Shown: positions 1-8,121, numbered from the stretch's first letter. The stretch is DNA of 13,286 nt from Bacteroidota bacterium (GCA_005786915.1 SYCM01000090.1:1-13286); one strand, 5' to 3'. Notes: a model not told the origin generated them from the sequence alone. Made by a program: numbers and translations.

Positions 1-957
1 CGAGTAGCTGCTCGCGGTGACCCGCACCCCATACTGGGCGTAGTGAAGGTCCACGCTGTTGAGGTTTGCCGGGTAGTCGTAGTATACGAGCGACGCGCCG
101 GGCGCTTGGCCTTCGCCGTCGGGGTTGAGGTTGCCCGCGCCGAAAATGGTTCCCGCCACGTGGTCTCCGTGGTTTCCCTGGCTTGGACCCGCGAAGTTGG
201 CCAAAATCCGCCCGGTGAAGTCGATGTGCGGCTGGATGTCGCCGTCGTCGCCGTGGCCCACCGTCACGCCGGTGCCGCGGTAGTTGCGTCCGCCGGGGTA
301 GGGAACCCGAATGGCATTGGAACGGTGGTTTTTGGTACCGACTGCGTTTTCGGGTTCGGCGGGGGCCTCCTTGGGCTGTACGAACTGCACGTCTGGGAGT
401 GCGGCCACTTGAGTTAGTTGGGCGGGCTTAACGAGCAGGCTGATGCCGAGCGGCGATGTGCCGACGACGCGCCCGATGCGGTTGAGGTCGCGAACGACGG
501 CATCCCGTGAAGCCGTCGCAAAGGGGAGGACCAGCAACTCAACCTCGGCGCCTACCCATGCGTACTCGGGAAAGCTGCCCTCGGCGAGCTGGCTGCTCAG
601 CTTCATTTTGGGCGTGAACGGGCTTCCGGCGGCAAAGGGCAGGGAGGAGAGGTGCGACCACGCGCTGGGTTGCTGAAACTCGACGAGGTAGGCATTGAGC
701 GGTAGGTATCCGTGGTTCACGGCACCGCGGGCGCTCCATGAGGCCCATTCAAGCTCGGTGAGTGGGCGGTCGAAGGCCATAATCCGCACGATGCGCTTTT
801 GGTCTGCGGTCGAACGCGCCGAGAGCTTGGACCCTTCGTGTTCGGAAAGGGCGTAGGTTCCCGACTGCAGTATCACGCGAGCCGAGGCAGGCCGGGCGGT
901 TTGGGCACAAAGCGGAACGGCCATGATGGCGGCCAAGGCAAGTAAGCGTAATTTCAT
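1..957 (-). CDS. Secreted S8 (subtilisin-like) serine peptidase, N-terminal part only
   Basis: Reading the minus strand from the ATG at 957 gives 319 codons without a stop, running off the left edge, so the gene is incomplete at its 3' end. Residues 1-19 form a signal peptide (MKLRLLALAAIMAVPLCAQ). Residues about 20-200 look like a poorly conserved propeptide region. The catalytic domain begins near residue 228: GTGVTVGHGDDGDIQPHIDF carries the Asp motif (Asp237 or Asp238), and GNHGDHVAGT carries the catalytic His263. The family usually has HGTHVAG. The HGDHVAG form with a preceding DDG is, from memory, common in Bacteroidota subtilases. The oxyanion Asn and nucleophile Ser lie outside the window, so activity cannot be judged. 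A C-terminal type IX secretion sorting domain would be expected for such a protein but cannot be seen. It is divergent from the PIG-L gene, with a 39-base gap. Family confidence is high; substrate is unknown. Confidence 0.87.
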   Translation of the reverse strand, partial: MKLRLLALAAIMAVPLCAQTARPASARVILQSGTYALSEHEGSKLSARSTADQKRIVRIMAFDRPLTELEWASWSARGAVNHGYLPLNAYLVEFQQPSAWSHLSSLPFAAGSPFTPKMKLSSQLAEGSFPEYAWVGAEVELLVLPFATASRDAVVRDLNRIGRVVGTSPLGISLLVKPAQLTQVAALPDVQFVQPKEAPAEPENAVGTKNHRSNAIRVPYPGGRNYRGTGVTVGHGDDGDIQPHIDFTGRILANFAGPSQGNHGDHVAGTIFGAGNLNPDGEGQAPGASLVYYDYPANLNSVDLHYAQYGVRVTASSYS

Positions 958-996
958 CGACTCAACACAGATTAAGAGGTACAATTTAGAACCCGA

Positions 997-3036
997 ATGC
1001 CGAAGTTTAGTTTAACGTTTGCGTGGGCGCTCAGCTTCACCGTGTTGTCGGCGCAGAACGCACAACGAATCTTGTACGTCGCGGCCCACCCCGACGACGA
1101 AAACACCCGACTCATCGCGCACTGGTCGCGCGCCGAAGGGCGTAAGGTGGCTTACGTCAGCCTAACCCGGGGCGAAGGCGGTCAAAACCTCATCGGCCCC
1201 GAACTGGGGGAGGCCCTCGGCGCCATTCGCGAAGCGGAGTTGCGCGCGGCCCGTCAGATTGACGGGGCCGAGCAGTACTTTACCTCGGCGCCCGATTTCG
1301 GATTCAGCAAAAGCCCCGAAGAGACCTTCTCGCTCTGGAACCGGGAGCAAATTCTAGAGGAACTCACCGCAGTGGCCCTGGAGTTTCGGCCCGACGTTTT
1401 GGTCACTCGATTCCCGCCCGACGCCCGCGCCGGCCACGGCCACCACACGGCCTCGGCCATGCTCGCTCTGGAACTTTTTGCCCGCTTGGACCGGGAGCGC
1501 GCCGCGCACGGGGGCTGGGCTCCGCAGGCCGTGTACTGGAACACTTCGAGCTGGTGGGCCAAAGACCTGGAATCGGCGGCGCCCAGCGACAGCTTGGTTC
1601 GCCTGCAGATTGGGGGCTACCACGAGGCCTTGGGGACGTCGGTGCTCCAAATCGGCACGCAGGCCCGAAGCATGCACAAGTCCCAAGGCTTCGGCGCCGA
1701 AAACGAACACGGGTTCCGAACCGAGTACCTTAAGCTGCTGGCGGGGTCGCCGCGGGCTTGGTCCCCTGCCACGCCAACGCCAGCTGACCCCGAGTATGCC
1801 CGGGCTTCGGGACGCGTTTGGCACGAAGTGCGCGCCAACCGACCGTGGTACACCGACCGGGACAGCGTGGGCGTGAAGCGCGTCGAACTCGCCGTCAACG
1901 AAAGCAGCAAGCCCTTGATGTGGGGCGACCAGCTTCTGGCACCCGGACAGCGCGTCGAGCGCCAAGCCGCTCCAGGACTGCCCGCTTGGCACGTCACGGC
2001 GGACCGGGTGCACGGCGAGCAACGCCGACCCTGCATTCAGGCGGACCCCCTCAGCGTAGCCGCCGACGTTCCCGCCGTCGTGGCCACCTCGCGGCGAACG
2101 ATTGCCCTGCAGGTCCGCTTTACCCGCTGGGCCTTGGCAAGCTCATTTGCGGTCCAGGTTCGGCTGCCCATGGGATGGAAGCTACTCAGTCCCGCCCAAC
2201 TTCAGTGGACGGCTGAGCCCGGTTCGGACTCCATTCAGGCGTTCACGGTCATCCTGCAGCCCGGTACGCAGCCCACAGACGGCGCGCTTGAATTTGTTCT
2301 CGACGGCCAGCCCATTCGCAAGGTGACGCTCATTCGCTACGGCCATATTCCGCACCGCGAGGTTTGGGAAGACGGCGGAATTCCGTTGCGCTACGTGCCC
2401 ATGAAGCTCCCGGCGTGCCGCGTGGGCGTCATTGAAGGGGCGGGCGACGACGCGGCCCTGGCCTTGGCCCAGCTCGGATTCACCGTGCGCTCCCTCGATC
2501 CCAAGCGCATGACCGCAGCCGACCTCAAGGGATTGGACGCCGTGGTTACCGGGGTGCGGGCCTACAACGCCACCCCCGGGATGGACCGGGCCAACGCCCT
2601 GCTGGAGCCGTGGATCCGCCGCGGGGGGCGTTTGGTAATGCAGTACGCCACCGCGAGCAGCGACCGCACTGCCGACCAAATGGGACCCATTTCCTTTGAA
2701 TTGGGTCGCCAGCGGGTGACGCGCGAGGACGCCGCGCCGACCTTTTTGGTCCCGCAGCATCCGCTCCTTAACTCGCCCAACGCGATCAGCGCCCGCGACT
2801 TTGAGGGTTGGGTCCAGGAGCGCGGACTCTACTTCGCGCAAACCTGGCCCGCCGAGTTCACGCCGCTCGTCGCGTGGTCCGACCCGGGCGAGCCCGAGGC
2901 CAAGGGAGCCTTGATCACCGCCAAGTACGGCCACGGAACCGTCACCTACTGCGCGCTGTCGCTGTTCCGCCAATGGCGCGAAGGGGTACCCGGAGCCTAC
3001 CGCTTGCTCGCCAACCTCGTCGCGCATGGGCGTTAA
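997..3036 (+). CDS. Exported PIG-L/LmbE family deacetylase with C-terminal glutamine-amidotransferase-like domain
   Basis: This is a 679-residue protein. A signal peptide spans about residues 1-19 (ends TVLSAQ). The zinc-dependent N-deacetylase domain covers about 24-250: AHPDDE at 30-35 supplies the His-Asp metal/catalytic motif, RGEGGQN sits at 58-64, and HGHH at 147-150 supplies the second metal His region. PIG-L/LmbE enzymes remove acetyl groups from N-acetylglucosamine-type substrates. Residues about 290-450 look like beta-rich linker domains. Residues about 475-560 (RVGVIEGAGDD, then DAVVTGVRAYN, then GGRLVMQY) resemble the class I glutamine amidotransferase/ThuA-like fold. I see no Cys nucleophile there, so it is probably non-catalytic. 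The protein is much larger than cytoplasmic BshB-type deacetylases (about 230-240 residues), and the signal peptide argues against a bacillithiol role. The stop overlaps the symporter start by 11 bases. The true substrate is unknown. Confidence 0.88.
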   Translation: MPKFSLTFAWALSFTVLSAQNAQRILYVAAHPDDENTRLIAHWSRAEGRKVAYVSLTRGEGGQNLIGPELGEALGAIREAELRAARQIDGAEQYFTSAPDFGFSKSPEETFSLWNREQILEELTAVALEFRPDVLVTRFPPDARAGHGHHTASAMLALELFARLDRERAAHGGWAPQAVYWNTSSWWAKDLESAAPSDSLVRLQIGGYHEALGTSVLQIGTQARSMHKSQGFGAENEHGFRTEYLKLLAGSPRAWSPATPTPADPEYARASGRVWHEVRANRPWYTDRDSVGVKRVELAVNESSKPLMWGDQLLAPGQRVERQAAPGLPAWHVTADRVHGEQRRPCIQADPLSVAADVPAVVATSRRTIALQVRFTRWALASSFAVQVRLPMGWKLLSPAQLQWTAEPGSDSIQAFTVILQPGTQPTDGALEFVLDGQPIRKVTLIRYGHIPHREVWEDGGIPLRYVPMKLPACRVGVIEGAGDDAALALAQLGFTVRSLDPKRMTAADLKGLDAVVTGVRAYNATPGMDRANALLEPWIRRGGRLVMQYATASSDRTADQMGPISFELGRQRVTREDAAPTFLVPQHPLLNSPNAISARDFEGWVQERGLYFAQTWPAEFTPLVAWSDPGEPEAKGALITAKYGHGTVTYCALSLFRQWREGVPGAYRLLANLVAHGR

Positions 3037-4687
3037 CCTGCATCCGGCCGACCTTGCCGCCCTCGTCCTCAGCATCGGAGGCATCAGCCTCTACGGGATG
3101 TGGAAATCCCGCGCCAAGGCGACGGCGAGTGAATTTTTAAGCGGACAGCACCAGTCCAGCTGGTGGGCCATGGCGATGGGCATCATTGCCACCCAGGCCT
3201 CCGCAATCACCTTCATCAGCACGCCGGGCCAAGGATTTTCCGACGGTCTGCGCTTCGCCCAATTTTATTTAGGAATGCCGGTCGCCCTCTTCGTGCTCGG
3301 CGCGTGGGTGGTTCCGCGCTACATGCAAAGCGGAGCCCGCACGGCGTATGAGTACCTCGAGGCCATTTATGGGTCGCGGGTGCGCGGACTCGCCGCCGTT
3401 CTGTTTTTGCTGTCGCGGAGCCTCGCCGCCGGCATCACGCTGTACGCCCCGGCCATCGTGCTTTCGGCCGTGTTTCATTGGGACCTGAATGCCACCGTTG
3501 CCGCCACCGGACTCGTCGTGATCGCCTACACGGCATTCGGCGGCTACCGGGCCGTAGAGGTTACGCAAACCGCCCAGATGGCGGTCATCCTCGTCGGACT
3601 GGTCGCGGCTTGGTGGGTGCTGTACCAGGGCATTCCGCCCGAAGTAGGCCTCGGTGGCGCCTGGTCCATCGCGTCGGCCTACGGGCACGACCAAATCCTC
3701 GATTGGTCTTGGAACCCCGCCAGTCGCTACACGGTGTGGTCGGGTTTGGCCGGCGGATTTTTCTTGGCGATGGCCTACTTCGGTACCGACCAAAGCCAGG
3801 TCGGCCGCTACCTCTCGGGCAAGAGCCTCGGCGAAATTCGCCGCGGGTTCTTGGTCACCGGCCTGATCAAGGTGCCGATGCAGCTGTTTATTTTGAGCCT
3901 CGGGCTGCTGCTCTTGGTGCGCATGCACCTGTCTACCGAGCCGATTTGGCACAACCCCGCCGTGGCGAAGGCCTGGTCCGCCATGCCCGAGTCGGCGCCG
4001 CTGAACGCCCAATGGGACCAGCTGCAGTCGGCGCGCGCGGCCCTCGCGGCCCAGCCCGAAACGCCGGAGCGCCAGCGCGCCCTGGCCGCGCTGCGCCAGC
4101 AGCAGCAAACGCTTAAGGCCCGCGCGGCCGAGGTGGTTGCGCAGCGGGCCCCGGGGCTGGAAACCAAAGACGTCGACTACGTTTTTTTGGGGTGGGCGCT
4201 GAATCACATGCCGGTGGGCCTGCTCGGACTCCTGCTCGCCGTCATTATGGCGGGGGCCATGTCGAGCTCAAGTGCCGAAATCAACGCACTGGCCGCTACC
4301 TCGCTGATCGACTTTGGAAGGTTGCTGGGGCTGCCCGAAACCCTCAAGGCCTCGCGAGGCATCACCGTGCTTTGGGGCCTGATCGCGATGGGAGTCGCCC
4401 TGCTGGCAAGCCTCTATGAGAACCTCATCCAGTTGGTCAACTTGGTGGGTTCGCTTTTTTACGGCCCCATGCTCGGCATCTTCTTGTGCGCGTGGCTGCT
4501 GCCCAAGCGCCCGCCGTGGGCCGTCTTCGCGTCAGGTATCGCCGCGGAGTGTGCCGTCCTCGCACTGCACGGGGCTACGGTGGCCGGCTACCTTGAACTC
4601 GGATTTTTGTGGTACAACCTCATCGGCGCCGTCGGGGTGCTCCTTGGGGCACTGCTCCTCCCGGTGCTGCTTTCTCGGCGTACTTGA
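3026..4687 (+). CDS. Sodium:solute symporter (SSS family)
   Basis: This is a 553-residue polytopic inner-membrane protein with about 13 hydrophobic segments. The first helix begins near residue 8. The first core helix carries ATQASAITFISTPGQGF (55-71), the usual unwound TM1 motif of SSS carriers. GTDQSQVGRYLSGKS (253-267) is the conserved loop after a later helix. AGAMSSSSAEINALAATS (409-426) matches the helix whose serines form the Na2 site in vSGLT-type carriers. It probably imports a small organic solute with Na+. Residues about 301-385 form an unusual hydrophilic Ala/Gln/Arg-rich segment, likely helical, between two membrane helices. The gene starts inside the end of the PIG-L gene (11-base overlap), so the two are probably translated from one message and the carrier may take up the deacetylated product. 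Its 3' end overlaps the convergent YkgJ-type gene by 68 bases. Substrate not predictable. Confidence 0.92.
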   Translation: MGVNLHPADLAALVLSIGGISLYGMWKSRAKATASEFLSGQHQSSWWAMAMGIIATQASAITFISTPGQGFSDGLRFAQFYLGMPVALFVLGAWVVPRYMQSGARTAYEYLEAIYGSRVRGLAAVLFLLSRSLAAGITLYAPAIVLSAVFHWDLNATVAATGLVVIAYTAFGGYRAVEVTQTAQMAVILVGLVAAWWVLYQGIPPEVGLGGAWSIASAYGHDQILDWSWNPASRYTVWSGLAGGFFLAMAYFGTDQSQVGRYLSGKSLGEIRRGFLVTGLIKVPMQLFILSLGLLLLVRMHLSTEPIWHNPAVAKAWSAMPESAPLNAQWDQLQSARAALAAQPETPERQRALAALRQQQQTLKARAAEVVAQRAPGLETKDVDYVFLGWALNHMPVGLLGLLLAVIMAGAMSSSSAEINALAATSLIDFGRLLGLPETLKASRGITVLWGLIAMGVALLASLYENLIQLVNLVGSLFYGPMLGIFLCAWLLPKRPPWAVFASGIAAECAVLALHGATVAGYLELGFLWYNLIGAVGVLLGALLLPVLLSRRT

Positions 4688-5123
4688 GCTCCATTCGGGC
4701 GACAATTTCGCTGACAGCCGGGCAAACGAGCGCGTTTTTTGCCGTCAAATCGAGGATTTGCGCTTGCTTAACTCGGTCCGTATGCGGGTACTCCCGGCAG
4801 GCCTTCGGGCGGTCCTCATAAATCGAGCAGGCGTTGTCGGCCTCCAAAAAAGGGCAGGGGAGCTGCTTGAGCACCCAGTCGCCGTCTTCGTCGAGGCGCA
4901 AGTAGCTGGACTCGAAGTCCGCCGTTTTCAGCCGCAGCCGCTTGGCCACGCGTTCCTTGTCGCGCTCGGTCCAGAGCGGGCCGGTGGTTTTGCAGCAGTT
5001 GGCGCAGCTCAGGCAATCGGTCTTGGCGAACACCTGCTCGTGCAGCCGGTGCACCACCTCGTCGAGGTCGCGCGGGGGCTGCCGTTTCAAGCGCTTTAAA
5101 AAGGCATCCGAACCGGACTTCAC
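4620..5123 (-). CDS. YkgJ-type cysteine cluster protein (putative zinc or iron-sulfur binding)
   Basis: The product is 167 residues, probably cytoplasmic, with eight metal-ligand-like cysteines: C37, C40, C43 and C44 in CLSCANCC, then C90 (LPCPFL), C99 (ACSIYEDRP), C109 (ACREYP) and C134 (VCPAV). This spacing is the signature of the YkgJ/CxxCxxCC family (UPF0153), whose cofactor is usually annotated as Zn or Fe-S and whose function is unknown. The start is GTG at 5123-5121. It overlaps the TGA of the upstream TlpA gene (GTGA, 4 bases), which fixes the start and suggests translational coupling. The family core seems to end near residue 148. The remaining tail (EKAAPGGAVPQGAPRRRR) is low in conserved features and is encoded almost wholly within the region antisense to the symporter 3' end. 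It is the last gene of the hexomutase-TlpA-YkgJ operon. Confidence 0.87.
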   Translation of the reverse strand: MKSGSDAFLKRLKRQPPRDLDEVVHRLHEQVFAKTDCLSCANCCKTTGPLWTERDKERVAKRLRLKTADFESSYLRLDEDGDWVLKQLPCPFLEADNACSIYEDRPKACREYPHTDRVKQAQILDLTAKNALVCPAVSEIVARMELKYAEKAAPGGAVPQGAPRRRR

Positions 5124-6364
5124 TCCGCCCGAAGCTTGTCGATGAACGCGCGGGTCTCCTCGAGCCAGGGTGCGTACTCCGGCGTGCCGGGTCCATAAAA
5201 TCCGCTGTAAATCTTGCGGACTTTGCCCTGCTTGTCGAGGTAAATCGTGGTGGGGTAGGAGTGGAAGTTGGCCAAGCCCTCCAGAGTGCGCTCCACCGCC
5301 CCGCGCTCGGCGCGGCCGCCAAAGAGAATGGGGTAGCGCAGGTCGAGTCCGCGCACAAATTTGTCCACGGCGGGCAAGGCCTGCTCGCGGTCGGCGCTGC
5401 GTTCAAAGGTGATTCCAAAAAACTGCACGTCGGGGTAGGCCTTGTGGAACTGCGCAAAGGCGTTGCTTTCGTCGACGCAGTTGGGGCACCACGAACCCAT
5501 AATTTGGATCACGGCGGGCTTGCCCGGTTCGGGGCGGAACAGCTCGCCCGTTTGGTAGTGCGGAAGCGAAAACGTGAGGGACTCCACCCCGGGCTTCATG
5601 CTCGACAGGCTAGTGGGGTCGGCCAGGCGGGCGTCGGGGTCGGCCGCGCCCGAGATGCGCTGCTGCCGGGTGGGGCTGAGGAATTGGGTGCCCTCAATGC
5701 GGCCGTCGGGGCCGAGTTCCAGCGCAAATACGTAGGCAAATACGCCATTGAACGTGCTCAAGTACACGTGGTTGTGGTAGCGGTTGCCCGCCAGGTAGCG
5801 GTAGTCGCCCGACTCGGTCATGATGGTGCCGGTGACTCGGCCGTCCGCGTGTTCCGTCAGCACCGCGAGGCCCTTGCTGCCCTGCTCGGCGGGCTGGTCG
5901 GCCTGATGGAAGCGCAGGCTATACTTGGGCTGCAGCGGCTGCTTTGGAAGCTTCGCGGGCTCTTGATTCCGCGCAAAACGGGGCGATGCGCCGGGCGTGA
6001 GGCGTAGCGAAAACTGAGTGCCCTGGTCGGGCCGCTGCCAAAATCCGACGAGGTTTTTGCCTTCTTGGCGCCAAATCAGCCGACCCGAGAAGTAGGGAAT
6101 TTCAAACTGCTCGTAGCCCTCGCTCTGGGCGCCGGCGTAGGCCAGCGGAATGCGCTCCTCGCCGTTGACGAGGTACCATTGCGTCCCGCCAGATCCCGAA
6201 TGCAGCGAGAGGACGTCAAAGGGCAACGTCCAGGGCTGCCGTCCTTCGGCGGCCAACGTGATTTCAGCGTGGTACCATGATTCATGCAGCTGGGCCTTGG
6301 CGCTGGGTTGGGCCACGGCCACCCACGTGGCAAGGCCCAGGATCAGGACAAAAATGATTTTCAT
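5120..6364 (-). CDS. Exported TlpA-family thioredoxin-like protein with N-terminal beta-rich domain
   Basis: The product is 414 residues. A signal peptide spans about residues 1-18 (MKIIFVLILGLATWVAVA), so it should act in the periplasm or at the outer face of the inner membrane. The last about 145 residues are a thioredoxin fold of the TlpA/AhpC-TSA type: PAVIQIMGSWCPNCVDES holds the redox pair C293-P-N-C296, and SYPTTIYLD carries the cis-proline loop. Such proteins reduce or shuffle disulfides of envelope proteins or cytochrome c. Residues about 25-270 contain two similar-looking beta-rich stretches, including GDYRYLAGNRYHNHVYLSTF at 186-205. I recall this arrangement from other Bacteroidota TlpA-like proteins, but I cannot name a defined domain. 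The gene begins 9 bases after the hexomutase stop and ends in a GTGA overlap with the YkgJ-type gene, placing it mid-operon. Partner protein unknown. Confidence 0.88.
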   Translation of the reverse strand: MKIIFVLILGLATWVAVAQPSAKAQLHESWYHAEITLAAEGRQPWTLPFDVLSLHSGSGGTQWYLVNGEERIPLAYAGAQSEGYEQFEIPYFSGRLIWRQEGKNLVGFWQRPDQGTQFSLRLTPGASPRFARNQEPAKLPKQPLQPKYSLRFHQADQPAEQGSKGLAVLTEHADGRVTGTIMTESGDYRYLAGNRYHNHVYLSTFNGVFAYVFALELGPDGRIEGTQFLSPTRQQRISGAADPDARLADPTSLSSMKPGVESLTFSLPHYQTGELFRPEPGKPAVIQIMGSWCPNCVDESNAFAQFHKAYPDVQFFGITFERSADREQALPAVDKFVRGLDLRYPILFGGRAERGAVERTLEGLANFHSYPTTIYLDKQGKVRKIYSGFYGPGTPEYAPWLEETRAFIDKLRAE

Positions 6365-6373
6365 TCCCCCAAG

Positions 6374-8107
6374 TTAGTACTGCCGGAGCGCTTCGCGGTA
6401 GGCGTCTACGCGGGCGGCGAGCTCGTCGCGCACTCGGCGGTACTGAGCCGGCCGGTCGGCCTCGTCGAGGTGGCCTCCGCGCACGTTGAAGTAGTACTTG
6501 ATCTTGGGTTCGGTTCCGCTGGGTCGGGCCGTAATCCGGTCGCCGTTGGCCATCACCAGCTGAATCACGTTGGAGGCGGGGAGGGACAACGCACTCGCGC
6601 CGCCCGTTGCAAGCAACCGCCTCGTCCGCGCCTGGTAGTCCACCACCTCGGCCACCGGAACCCCTGCCACCTCAGTCGGAGTCGCCGTGCGCAGACGTGC
6701 CATTATGGCCTGAATTTCTTCGAGTCCGCTTCGCCCAGGCTTGGTCACGCTCAGCAGTTCGTCTTGGTGCACGCCGTGGCGGGCATACAGTCCGAGGAGT
6801 GCGTGGTAAAAACTCGACCCCGCCGAAGCGTGGTAGGCCGCGGCCTCGGCGAGCAGGCAGGCAGAACCAATCGCGTCTTTGTCGCGCACAAAATCGCCGG
6901 CGAGGTAGCCGTAGCTCTCTTCGCCGCCCACTACAAACGTTTGTTTGCCTTCGCGCAGGCGGATTTGCTCCGCGATCCATTTGAATCCGGTAAGCGTTTC
7001 GGTCGCTTCGACCCCGTAGTGCTCCGCCACGCGCAAAAGCAACGGCGAGGTGACCACGGTACTTGCCACAAAGGGCTGGGCCGGCATACTTCCTTGGGCG
7101 GAACGCTGCGCGAGCACGTAGTCCATGAGTACTGCTGCCGCTTGGTTGCCGTTGAGCAGCACCAGGTCGCCGTGGTCGTTGCGCACGGCAATGCCCACGC
7201 GGTCGCTGTCGGGGTCGCAGCCCACGACCAAATCATAGCCCAGCTCTTCGGCTCGGGCCACCGCCAGGGCCAATGCGGCCGACTCTTCGGGATTGGGCGA
7301 GTGCACCGTGGGGAAGTTCCCGTCGGGCGCAGCCTGAGCCTCGAGCACGTCCACTTTGGTGAAGCCCCATCGCTGGAGCGATTCGGGGAGAAGAGTAATC
7401 GAGGTTCCGTGCAGTGCGGTGAACACCACCCCCAAGCCGGCATTGCCTTGGCGGTTGAGGGACAGCGTCTCGAGCGCGCCCAGGTAGGCCTCGTCGGTTT
7501 CTCGGCCCAAGGGGCGCACGGCGCCGGTTCCGCCCGACCACTTCACGTCGCTCAGGGTTACCTCGCGCACCGCCGCCAGCATTTCCTTGTCTTGCGGCGG
7601 AACAATCTGGCCGCCGTCGCTCCAGTACACCTTGTAGCCATTGTATTCCTTGGGGTTGTGCGAAGCCGTGATCACGATCCCCGCCGTGCAGCCGTGCAGG
7701 CGCACGGCAAAACTCAACTCGGGCGTCGGACGCAGCGCGTCGAACAGCCAAACGTTGACGCCGTTGGCCGCCAGCACGTCGGCCGCGACTCGGGCAAACT
7801 CGGGAGACTGGTTCCGCGAATCGTAGGCGATCGCCACGGACGGCGCCGAACTTGCCTTGCATACGTAGTTGGCCAATCCTTGGGTGGCAAGGCCAACCGT
7901 GTAGCGGTTCATTCCGTTGCTTCCCAAGCGCATGAGTCCGCGCAGGCCGCCGGTGCCGAACTCCAACTCGGTGTAAAAAGCCTCGTTAAATCCCGCAGGA
8001 TCGGCGTGCTGCATGTGCCGTATGGCCTGCTTGTCGGCCTCGTCGATCGGGCTGTTCAGCCACCGTTGGGCGCGCTCCACGGCGCCGGAATCCAAAATCG
8101 TATTCAT
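6374..8107 (-). CDS. Phosphoglucomutase/phosphomannomutase family alpha-D-phosphohexomutase
   Basis: This complete 577-residue cytoplasmic enzyme moves phosphate between C1 and C6 of hexose phosphates through a phosphoserine. All four active-site regions are visible: TASHNPKEYNGYKVYW with phosphoserine Ser149; the Mg2+ loop GCDPDSDRVG (D298, D300, D302); the sugar-binding loop GGEESYGYLAGD (394-405); and the phosphate-binding loop RPSGTEPKIKYYF (528-540). The length and the FGTGGLRG motif (50-57) match the larger phosphoglucomutase/phosphopentomutase-like branch found in Bacteroidota and Firmicutes (PgcA-like), rather than the about 460-residue bacterial PMM/PGM. Whether glucose, mannose or ribose phosphate is preferred cannot be read from the sequence. 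It leads the operon with TlpA and YkgJ genes. A weak -7-like box (8121-8114) stands six bases before the ATG. Confidence 0.95.
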   Translation of the reverse strand: MNTILDSGAVERAQRWLNSPIDEADKQAIRHMQHADPAGFNEAFYTELEFGTGGLRGLMRLGSNGMNRYTVGLATQGLANYVCKASSAPSVAIAYDSRNQSPEFARVAADVLAANGVNVWLFDALRPTPELSFAVRLHGCTAGIVITASHNPKEYNGYKVYWSDGGQIVPPQDKEMLAAVREVTLSDVKWSGGTGAVRPLGRETDEAYLGALETLSLNRQGNAGLGVVFTALHGTSITLLPESLQRWGFTKVDVLEAQAAPDGNFPTVHSPNPEESAALALAVARAEELGYDLVVGCDPDSDRVGIAVRNDHGDLVLLNGNQAAAVLMDYVLAQRSAQGSMPAQPFVASTVVTSPLLLRVAEHYGVEATETLTGFKWIAEQIRLREGKQTFVVGGEESYGYLAGDFVRDKDAIGSACLLAEAAAYHASAGSSFYHALLGLYARHGVHQDELLSVTKPGRSGLEEIQAIMARLRTATPTEVAGVPVAEVVDYQARTRRLLATGGASALSLPASNVIQLVMANGDRITARPSGTEPKIKYYFNVRGGHLDEADRPAQYRRVRDELAARVDAYREALRQY

Positions 8108-8113
8108 ACGCTA

Positions 8114-8121
8114 CAAAGTTC
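8114..8121 (-). promoter_or_regulatory. Possible -7 box before the phosphohexomutase gene
   Basis: On the minus strand the sequence is GAACTTTG, one mismatch from TAnnTTTG, six bases before the ATG at 8107. The position matches the apparently leaderless boxes of recF and the TPR gene, which is why it is listed. One mismatch in an eight-base motif with two free positions is weak evidence, and no -33 TTG is found. Confidence 0.3.

Noticed and set aside
43..417. A 124-codon plus-strand open frame at the left edge
   Set aside because: It is antisense to the subtilase catalytic region, which shows a signal peptide and Asp and His motifs in a continuous 319-codon frame.
1162..1566. PIG-L protein as a bacillithiol BshB deacetylase
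   Set aside because: It has a signal peptide and is nearly three times the length of BshB, and no bshA or bshC is nearby.
2182..3084. A 300-codon minus-strand open frame antisense to the PIG-L gene
   Set aside because: Low-complexity translation without motifs, opposite a well-supported gene; a codon-bias shadow.
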